Positions 18,830 to 25,704 of a stretch of 64,000 bases of DNA are shown piece by piece. The notes beneath the pieces are model-generated. The model had not been told where the DNA came from, made no database searches, and worked only from the letters and a program-made list of their open reading frames with translations. Source of the stretch: Pelatocladus maniniholoensis HA4357-MV3 (lineage in GTDB: Bacteria > Cyanobacteriota > Cyanobacteriia > Cyanobacteriales > Nostocaceae); the NCBI GenBank assembly GCA_019359115.1, contig JAHHHW010000119.1, forward strand, positions 1 through 64,000, in the 5' to 3' direction. The position numbers and the translations under genes were made by a program. Numbering within the stretch: the stretch's first letter is position 1; each line of letters opens with the position of its first letter.

Positions 18830-19180
18830 TTACTTTTCTGGTGCTTCTGATTGCAGAATTGCTTGACAGTATTCGATGATAATTGTGAGGCGATCGCTAA
18901 TGGTTTTGAGTCGATCAGCAGCAGTAGCAGCTTGTCGCGCACCTTGAAAAAACATGATGTCAATTTCCAATAGTCGCAGTTGCTTACTCATCTCTGTCCT
19001 ATAGGATAATTCTCGTGTTTTTTCCTCTGCTAAAGGTAAAATCTGTTGCTGAAAAAATTGTTGTAAAGACAAAAGATGCTGTCGCAGTTGCTGTGCATCT
19101 GTTTGGTGAGTTGCTGTTTGTGAGCGGAGTTGCTCTAATAGTACTACGAAGGTGTGATATCTCTCTTGATTGACGGACAT
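18830..19180 (-). CDS. PatD-like heterocyst frequency protein
   Basis: A 116-residue helical protein with no membrane segment, containing EQLRSQTATHQTDAQQLRQHL and ELSYRTEMSKQLRLLEIDIMFFQGARQAATAADRL. The pattern matches my recollection of the PatD family, which in Anabaena affects heterocyst frequency through FtsZ. The assignment rests on family memory, not on a catalytic motif. Convergent with the EamA gene. Confidence 0.6.
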   Translation of the reverse strand: MSVNQERYHTFVVLLEQLRSQTATHQTDAQQLRQHLLSLQQFFQQQILPLAEEKTRELSYRTEMSKQLRLLEIDIMFFQGARQAATAADRLKTISDRLTIIIEYCQAILQSEAPEK

Positions 19181-19493
19181 TCAGTGCTAATTAAGATACT
19201 ATTAATGTCAAGTAATTTTTCCTATACAATATTCTTTTCTAAACATTTGGTCTAGTGATGGACTCCAAAATATTAAATTTGGAGTCTGATTTGGCATCAT
19301 TTGACTCTGATGACTATTATGCTTGACACCTAATACAGGATAATTTGCCACAAGCTTTTTGTTTGAGCAGTCATCTTGCGATCCCTTTTTCCTCCGCCGT
19401 GTCAGCAGCAATATAGTTTTTCGATGACATTTTCGTTAACTGTGTTCACTCCTGCCTCTAACCACCGAATTATCTCCAGCCCCGCTATATTTT
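19181..19493. other. Intergenic upstream of rel
   Basis: No gene or RNA seen. Minus-strand codons open through part of it show no start signal or known domain. It lies between divergent genes, so it should hold both promoters. Confidence 0.5.
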
Positions 19494-21773
19494 ATGATGA
19501 GCAGCACAATTGTCAACCACCCTATTGATATAACTCTTCCAGAATGGCTAGAAAGTTGTTTACGTACTCCGCCGACAGACAGTGCCGCAACGGAAGAAGA
19601 CCGAAGATACTATGATACAAGTTTGATTTGTCGAGCCTTTGAGTTTGCTTATCAGTTGCATCACGGTCAGTACCGCAAATCAGGAGAACCATATATCTGT
19701 CATCCAATTGCTGTAGCTGGAATGCTGCGTGATTTAGGTGGTAGTGCAGCTATGATAGCAGCTGGATTTCTTCATGATGTAGTTGAAGATACAGATGTTA
19801 CAATTGAAGATATAGAACAGCGTTTTGGCTCAGAAGTTAGATGCTTAGTTGAAGGTGTTACCAAGCTTTCTAAAATTAATTTCAAAAGCAAAACTGAAAG
19901 TCAAGCCGAAAATTTTCGGCGAATGTTTTTGGCTATGGCCCAAGATATCCGCGTGATTGTGGTGAAGTTGGCAGATCGCTTACACAACATGCGAACATTA
20001 GAATATATGCCAGAAGAAAAACGCCGTCGCACCGCTACAGAAACGCGAGAAATATTTGCTCCCTTAGCAAATCGCTTAGGAATTTGGCGTTTTAAATGGG
20101 AATTAGAAGATTTAACATTTAAGTATTTAGAACCGGAATCTTTTCGACAAATTCAACAGCTTGTTTCGGAAAAACGCACAGCGCGAGAAGAGAGATTGAC
20201 AAATATTTCCGAAACATTGCGATCGCGACTTGCAGAAGCGGGAATTCGCTGTCTTGATATTAATGGACGTCCCAAGCATCTTTATAGTATTTACCAAAAG
20301 ATGCAACGGCAAAATAAAGAATTTAACGAAATTTATGATTTAGCAGCACTGCGAATTATTGTCCAGACAAATGACGAATGTTATCGTGCTTTAGCAGTAG
20401 TTCACGATGTTTTTCGTCCAATCCCTGGTAGATTTAAAGATTATATTGGATTGCCCAAGCCTAACCGTTATCAGTCATTGCATACTGGCGTTATAGGGCC
20501 TTGGGGACGACCTTTAGAAGTGCAAATTCGGACATTAGAAATGCACCGTGTAGCAGAATATGGTATTGCTGCTCACTGGAAATATAAAGAAACTGGTGGT
20601 TCTAATAGTAATCTAACTGCATCGGATGAAAAATTTACGTGGTTGCGGCAGTTATTAGAATGGCAAAGTGATTTAAAAGATGCTCAAGAATATTTAGAAA
20701 ACATCAAAGATAATCTATTTGAAGAAGATATTTATGTATTTACTCCCAAAGGAGATTTAATTGCTTTAAAACCAGGCTCTACAACAGTAGATTTTGCTTA
20801 TCGCATCCACACCGAAGTAGGAAATCGCTGTACAGGAGTGCGGGTAAATGGTAGAATGGTGCCACTTTCGACGCGCTTACAAAATGGGGATATCGTCGAA
20901 ATTATTACTCACAAAAACGGTCATCCTAGTTTAGATTGGTTGAACTTTATTCGGACAAGTGCAGCCAAAAACCGGATTAAACAATGGTACAAGCGATCGC
21001 GCCGGGAAGAGAATCTTGCTCGTGGTCGAGAATTATTAGAAAAAGAACTTGGGAGAACAGGTTTTGATAATCTCTTGAAGTCCGAACCAATGCAGACGGT
21101 AGCAGAAAAATGTAATTACCACTCCACAGAAGATTTACTCGCAGCTTTGGGTTATGGAGAAATCACACTCAACTTAGTACTTAACCGTTGGCGAGAAATA
21201 GTCAAAGCACAGCAGCCTGTTGCTAGCGAGCCAGATCATACCACAAACCTACCCACCACAGCCAAGGCCGCCGCCTTGTTACGAGAGGCAACTTTCACAA
21301 CTTCCCGCGCTAGTGATTCTCCTATCGTCGGCGTCGAGGGATTATTATATCACTTAGCTGGATGTTGTACCCCCATTCCCGGCGAAGCAATTATTGGTGT
21401 AGTGACACGGGGTAGAGGAATTTCCATCCATCGCCAAGGTTGTCACAACTTGGAAAAAGCAGAGTGCGATCGCTTAGTACCAGTCAGTTGGAACCAAGCA
21501 TTAGAACATACTAGTCGTCCTCAGACTTACGCGGTTAACTTGCAAATTGAAGCGCTAGACCGAGTCGGAGTCTTAAAAGATATTTTGTCACGCTTGAGCG
21601 ACCAAGGAATCAACGTCCGCCATGCAAATGTCAAAACATCATTTGGTCAACCAGCGTTGATTGATTTGGGGATCGAAATTTGCGATCGCTCTCAATTAGA
21701 ACAGATATTTACTCAAATAAAAAAAATGAGTGATATTCTTAATATCCGTCGTCTTGGCCAAATTGACGAATGA
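19494..21773 (+). CDS. rel: Bifunctional (p)ppGpp synthetase/hydrolase (RelA/SpoT homologue)
   Basis: A 759-residue stringent-response enzyme. An HD hydrolase domain (about 50-200) carries AGFLHDVVEDTD; the synthetase domain (about 245-360) has FKDYIGLPKPNRYQSLHT; TGS (about 405-470) has DIYVFTPKGDLIALKPGSTTVDFAY; and a C-terminal zinc-finger region (GCCTPIPGD-like: CCTPIPGEAIIGV) and ACT domain follow (about 680-755). Intact HD motif and synthetase residues suggest both activities. Length is normal. Two adjacent ATGs (19494, 19497) could start it. A strong terminator-like hairpin follows. Confidence 0.95.
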   Translation: MMSSTIVNHPIDITLPEWLESCLRTPPTDSAATEEDRRYYDTSLICRAFEFAYQLHHGQYRKSGEPYICHPIAVAGMLRDLGGSAAMIAAGFLHDVVEDTDVTIEDIEQRFGSEVRCLVEGVTKLSKINFKSKTESQAENFRRMFLAMAQDIRVIVVKLADRLHNMRTLEYMPEEKRRRTATETREIFAPLANRLGIWRFKWELEDLTFKYLEPESFRQIQQLVSEKRTAREERLTNISETLRSRLAEAGIRCLDINGRPKHLYSIYQKMQRQNKEFNEIYDLAALRIIVQTNDECYRALAVVHDVFRPIPGRFKDYIGLPKPNRYQSLHTGVIGPWGRPLEVQIRTLEMHRVAEYGIAAHWKYKETGGSNSNLTASDEKFTWLRQLLEWQSDLKDAQEYLENIKDNLFEEDIYVFTPKGDLIALKPGSTTVDFAYRIHTEVGNRCTGVRVNGRMVPLSTRLQNGDIVEIITHKNGHPSLDWLNFIRTSAAKNRIKQWYKRSRREENLARGRELLEKELGRTGFDNLLKSEPMQTVAEKCNYHSTEDLLAALGYGEITLNLVLNRWREIVKAQQPVASEPDHTTNLPTTAKAAALLREATFTTSRASDSPIVGVEGLLYHLAGCCTPIPGEAIIGVVTRGRGISIHRQGCHNLEKAECDRLVPVSWNQALEHTSRPQTYAVNLQIEALDRVGVLKDILSRLSDQGINVRHANVKTSFGQPALIDLGIEICDRSQLEQIFTQIKKMSDILNIRRLGQIDE

Positions 21774-21891
21774 TTAATCATTTACAAGGGTGCGTTTACA
21801 GTTATTAGTTAACAGTTAACAGTTATCAGATTTTTAAAATCAACTCCTCTTTCCTCTTGATTTTTCTAGCATTCCTAAATCATTTGTAAAC

Positions 21892-21936
21892 AATCAGCTC
21901 CCCGACTTCTTAAATAAATCGGGGAGCTGATTCTCT
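21892..21936 (+). terminator. Terminator and dispersed palindrome after rel
   Basis: A perfect 14-bp stem, AATCAGCTCCCCGA with TCGGGGAGCTGATT, with a 13-nt loop and TCTCT tail. The CCCCGACTT...TCGGGGA core recurs at 42628-42661 and 58104-58130, so it is also a dispersed repeat. Confidence 0.75.
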
Positions 21937-21988
21937 CAATATTCACAACTCCTCCATGGACTGCTATATAATAGCCTCAAACATAAAC

Positions 21989-22315
21989 TTATGAAGTTAA
22001 ACTTATAACCCAAATCCAGCAACCACCATTAAGTAAAGCTGTGATAATTGCACCAATAATAACCCCCTTCATTGATGCAAACTTTTCTTGTCTTTTCAGT
22101 CGCAAAAGCACAGGAATAATATATACAACTTGAGTGATACCAATCCCAAAAAAATAGAATATAAATATTATCTGAAAAAATCTGATGTTATATTGAGAAG
22201 CTAGTCTTAACTCTATATAAGCAAGAATACTCAAAATCAAAGTTGCAATAATATGCATTCCCAAGACTAGGAAAATTCCGCCGATCACATAAGAAAATTC
22301 GTTTCTTCTCGACAT
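21989..22315 (-). CDS. Small three-span membrane protein
   Basis: A 108-residue protein with hydrophobic segments at about 10-34, 46-68 and 83-104, separated by the basic loop LLRLKRQEKFASMKG. No family recognised. It begins nine bases after the radical SAM gene ends on the same strand, so the two are probably one transcript, suggesting a membrane partner for that enzyme. Confidence 0.6.
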   Translation of the reverse strand: MSRRNEFSYVIGGIFLVLGMHIIATLILSILAYIELRLASQYNIRFFQIIFIFYFFGIGITQVVYIIPVLLRLKRQEKFASMKGVIIGAIITALLNGGCWIWVISLTS

Positions 22316-22324
22316 GCAGCTTCC

Positions 22325-23755
22325 TTAATTGCCAAAATTAAATCTTTTATTATTAACCAAATCATACCCCGTACTACCTTCGCGATAAAACATATTAAAA
22401 GTATCAAAAGGAATTATTCTTCCATCTGGGTGTACAATATGAATGCACGATCGCTTTACAGAACGCACGTCAAAATTATAGGGATCAAGAAACTGGACAA
22501 TCATCACCCGAAAAATATTGGCGTAGGTAATTCCTTCTGGAACAGGCAACATTGGCAAACAACACAAAAGCTGCTTTAATGATGTAGCCGCAGAACTGGG
22601 TGAATGACTAGTGGAAAATAACTCAAAAATGTGGCGTTTTAGTTCTGGATTTTGTTCGTAAAGTACACTATTGGGCATAACTTCCACAAACTTTTCAGGA
22701 TTAATTAACCCAGTCAGGGGTATAACTTTACCATTAACTTTGAGTGCATAAGCCATTGCCAAACAATCGGGATGGCAAGGAACAGGTAAAATATCTTCTG
22801 GTTGAAAATAAGGACTTTGTTGTAAAATTGACCTGCGTACTTCGGTGAGAGTGTACCTGTCTCGCTTGGGATCAAAGCCTTGCAAACGTCCAGCTGCTTG
22901 GATTGGTTGAAACGTTACGCCGCGTACACAAGGCTGTTGCAAAGCATACTCAATTATTTTGCCGATTTCCTGGTCATTCAACCCTTTTTTGAGGGTGACT
23001 ACTAGAGTTGTAGAAATATTATATTGATTGAGGCTCGCGATCGCCATTTCTCTGACACTACGCAAATCTTTACCCCGCAAGTCTTTTAGCGCTTCTACGT
23101 CAAAGCTATCAAATTGCAGATATACTTCTATACCAGGCATGTATTGACTCAGGCGACTGCAAAAAGTTTTATCTTTAGCAATTCGTACGCCATTGGTATT
23201 AATCATTAAATGTTTAATTGGCTTGCTTTTGGCAAGATCCATAATTTCAAAAAACTCTGGATGAAGCGTCGGTTCTCCACCACTCAACTGCACGATTTGC
23301 GGTTCTCCCTCATTCGCTACCACCGCATCAATCATGCTTTCAATTTCTGCTAAACTGCGGTGGCGTCTGGGTTGATGAGAAATATCAGAAAAATCTTCAG
23401 CACCGGAATCAGCATAGCAAATTGGGCAAGAAAGATTGCATTTATCTGTGACTTCTATTAAAGTTAAACAACTATGCTGCTCATGATCTGGGCATAGTCC
23501 ACAATCATAAGGGCAACCATATTTGATTGGTGTATTAGACTTGAGTGGCATATCTCCTGGTTTGATAAACTCCAGGGATTTTTTATAATACTCAACATCA
23601 TCAGCAATTAAAACTTCTTCTCGTCCATGGGTAGGACAATGTTTAACTAAGTAAACGCGATCGTCTTGAAAAATAATTTTTGCTTCGACTTTGGTGAGAC
23701 ATTTTGAACAAACACTATTTGTCAAAGCATAAAATAGGTAATTGCGAGTAGGCAT
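22325..23755 (-). CDS. Radical SAM protein, MJ0619/Tes-like
   Basis: A 476-residue protein. The radical SAM Cx3Cx2C is CNLSCPICYADSG (about 106-118), and an SGGEPTLHPEFF motif follows. An N-terminal cysteine cluster (CSKCLTKVE and CPTHGREE, then CGLCPDHEQHSC) suggests extra metal or FeS binding. This layout matches the group containing archaeal MJ0619 and tetraether-lipid synthase. The reaction here cannot be told. A small membrane protein follows immediately, hinting at a membrane or lipid substrate. Confidence 0.8.
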   Translation of the reverse strand: MPTRNYLFYALTNSVCSKCLTKVEAKIIFQDDRVYLVKHCPTHGREEVLIADDVEYYKKSLEFIKPGDMPLKSNTPIKYGCPYDCGLCPDHEQHSCLTLIEVTDKCNLSCPICYADSGAEDFSDISHQPRRHRSLAEIESMIDAVVANEGEPQIVQLSGGEPTLHPEFFEIMDLAKSKPIKHLMINTNGVRIAKDKTFCSRLSQYMPGIEVYLQFDSFDVEALKDLRGKDLRSVREMAIASLNQYNISTTLVVTLKKGLNDQEIGKIIEYALQQPCVRGVTFQPIQAAGRLQGFDPKRDRYTLTEVRRSILQQSPYFQPEDILPVPCHPDCLAMAYALKVNGKVIPLTGLINPEKFVEVMPNSVLYEQNPELKRHIFELFSTSHSPSSAATSLKQLLCCLPMLPVPEGITYANIFRVMIVQFLDPYNFDVRSVKRSCIHIVHPDGRIIPFDTFNMFYREGSTGYDLVNNKRFNFGN

Positions 23756-24151
23756 GGTGCAGAGGTTTGTTTTTAATCTTACACCAAGAAATAATAGCGA
23801 GCATCATTTAGAATACTAAGTAAGTCGCTGGGAATAAACATAACTGAGTTACGAAAAGTAAACATGCCTAAAAGCCTTACCAATAAAAAATGACATAGAC
23901 GCTTTAACGGCTTCAAGGTAGAGTATGACAAATGACGACCCCAATTAGTTAGCTTTATTTGTACCAACTTACCTATCAGTGCGTCACTGATCACTGATAA
24001 ACGTTATCAACTTGTTTTGCTAAACTCACAACAAGTGTTACTATTTCTAGTATGAGATTTTTGTCGTTTTATAGTTTGATTTGTCATAAATAACAACTCT
24101 ACTACAAAAATCCCTATTTATTTTCGGCAAAGGCATTGAGTTAGCCTTTTA
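23756..24151. other. Intergenic left of element
   Basis: AT-rich host DNA; before integration it was contiguous with sequence right of 41056. A 71-codon minus-strand frame is open but has no recognisable features. A weak hairpin AACTTGTT...AACAAGTG lies near 24008-24040. Confidence 0.45.
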
Positions 24152-24200
24152 TCAATCGGAGCGGCGGGATTTGAACCCACGACCTCCACTACCCCAAAGT
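24152..24200. other. Left attachment repeat with tRNA-Pro 3' remnant
   Basis: 49 bp identical to 41008-41056. Positions 24156-24200 equal the 3' part of tRNA-Pro(GGG), from the anticodon stem to the discriminator, on the minus strand. This is the displaced host 3' half left behind after integration; the element carried the copy that restores the intact tRNA at the right end. CTAACGA follows it directly. Confidence 0.93.
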
Positions 24201-24288
24201 CTAACGAGCGCAAACGCAGTCACAGTAAGGATTTCAAGCGTTTGCTAGTGGCGCGCTACCTACTAAAGTCCACACTCGGAACACTGAA

Positions 24289-25416
24289 ATGGTAGGAAAG
24301 AAAAGAAACCCATGTGGAAGTGTAGCGGTTGAGTCTGTTAAAGGACGTATAAGACTACGTTTTAGATACCAAGGAAGACAGCTATACATGGCTGTAGGTG
24401 CAGATAATGCCACAATCAGAAGTGTTGCATCCCTTAAAGCAAGACAAATTGAATTAGATTTACTAACAGGTACATTTGACCCCTCACTCAATAAGTACAG
24501 ACCACTATCAGCCAAGCCTGTCTACAGAGATCCACCAATACAGTTAATAAAGGAATCTGTAATAGAGGTTTTTTCTGCTTTCATAAAATGGAAAGCTAAA
24601 GAAATTGATAAGCGGTCACTCGAAAAGTACAACGTTACCTTACAGACACTAAAAGTCTCTATCTTTGGAAAATTTCCAGCTATCGATTTGACAGAAGATG
24701 AGGCACAATATTTTAGCGATCACCTAAAAGAAGAACATAAGTTAAGCCCAAGAACTCTGAAAGAACGTATTACATTACTACGGGCTTGTTGGGATTGGAA
24801 GAAACTACCAAATAATCCCTGGATTGAGGTCAGAAGGCGGATTAAGGTACCTCCGACTCAACCACCTACACCATTCACCCCACATGAGATAAACTTCATT
24901 CTAGAGGTGTTTGAGCGTGATTATAGCAACTATTATCCTTATGTCCTATTTCTCTTTTCAACAGGCGTACGTACGTCTGAAGCTATCGGTTTGAGGTGGA
25001 GACATATAAGCCCTAACTTCACCTCTATCTGGATTGGAGAGAGTTTAACTAAAGGTGTTAAGAAGTCCACCAAAAACAATAAGGCTAGAACAATAGTTGT
25101 TACACCAAAAGTCAGAGATGTGTTGGAAGCTATTAGACCGCCAAAAGCTAAACCTGATGGGTTGGTCTTCACCTCTATAGGTGGGGGCGTCATTGATGTT
25201 GATAACTTCACAAAACGCTACTGGGTATCTGCCTTAGAAAAGGCTGGCGTTGAATACCGTAGACCCTATAACACTAGACATTCATTCATTAGTAACTGTC
25301 TTGAAATAGGCATGAATCCAGTAACTATAGCGTCCATTACGGGGCATAAAGTTGAGACTCTATTCGAGTACTATGCTGGCTTAATTTCTCCTCCTGTTAT
25401 CCCCGTCTTGTTCTGA
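24289..25416 (+). CDS. int: Tyrosine recombinase (integrase)
   Basis: A 375-residue phage-type integrase. The N-terminus (1-60, RIRLRFRYQGRQLYMAVG) looks like an arm-binding domain, and 85-180 is the SAM-like core-binding region. Catalytic residues in view: R228 in TGVRTSEA, a box II reading RPYNTRHSF with R330 (the usual His is Tyr), H353 in TGHKVETLF, and nucleophile Y361 or Y362. It starts 89 bases inside the left attachment repeat, the usual location for an integrase acting at a tRNA gene. It should catalyse integration and, with an unidentified helper, excision. Confidence 0.93.
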   Translation: MVGKKRNPCGSVAVESVKGRIRLRFRYQGRQLYMAVGADNATIRSVASLKARQIELDLLTGTFDPSLNKYRPLSAKPVYRDPPIQLIKESVIEVFSAFIKWKAKEIDKRSLEKYNVTLQTLKVSIFGKFPAIDLTEDEAQYFSDHLKEEHKLSPRTLKERITLLRACWDWKKLPNNPWIEVRRRIKVPPTQPPTPFTPHEINFILEVFERDYSNYYPYVLFLFSTGVRTSEAIGLRWRHISPNFTSIWIGESLTKGVKKSTKNNKARTIVVTPKVRDVLEAIRPPKAKPDGLVFTSIGGGVIDVDNFTKRYWVSALEKAGVEYRRPYNTRHSFISNCLEIGMNPVTIASITGHKVETLFEYYAGLISPPVIPVLF

Positions 25417-25445
25417 TTGCGGGATAAGCTTACACATACCATTTT

Positions 25446-25477
25446 TGACCATACGTACAACTGACCATACATACAAC
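25446..25477. promoter_or_regulatory. Two tandem 16-bp repeats
   Basis: TGACCATACGTACAAC followed directly by TGACCATACATACAAC (one mismatch). The pair lies 30 bases after int and upstream of the primase gene. It could be arm-type integrase sites, an operator, or an origin-associated iteron pair. Confidence 0.6.
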
Positions 25478-25517
25478 ATTGAGCTTTTCAGCAACAAATA
25501 AATACTTTTTTTGGGGG

Positions 25518-25537
25518 CTATATGACTTGTCATATAG
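25518..25537. promoter_or_regulatory. Perfect operator-like palindrome
   Basis: CTATATGAC-TT-GTCATATAG, a perfect 9-bp inverted repeat in the 288-bp gap between int and the primase gene. Size and symmetry fit a dimeric repressor site; the cognate regulator is unknown. Confidence 0.6.
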
Positions 25538-25647
25538 GGTTAACACCAACTACAAACTAACGTTAAAATCCAGCCAGCTCTAAATAGTACAAATGTTTTG
25601 CAGGGACGTACATCAAGAGCAACCCTGCTTGATTACCTAAAAAACAA

Positions 25648-25679
25648 AGAACCCAAAGCATAAGCGTCTGGGTTCTCTT
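25648..25679 (+). terminator. Hairpin ahead of primase gene
   Basis: AGAACCCA pairs with TGGGTTCT over a 13-nt loop, followed by CTT. It lies 25-57 bases before the primase start, so it may be an int terminator or a leader structure. Confidence 0.5.
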
Positions 25680-25704
25680 ACATCTAATATTCAAACATAC
25701 CGCC

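Noticed and set aside
23779-23994. 71-codon minus-strand ORF left of the element
   Set aside because: No domain, no ribosome-binding site, and composition like flanking intergenic DNA.
24156-24260. Split tRNA-Pro with an intron
   Set aside because: Bacterial tRNA introns are self-splicing and much longer; an intact tRNA-Pro exists at the right end, so the left copy is an integration product.
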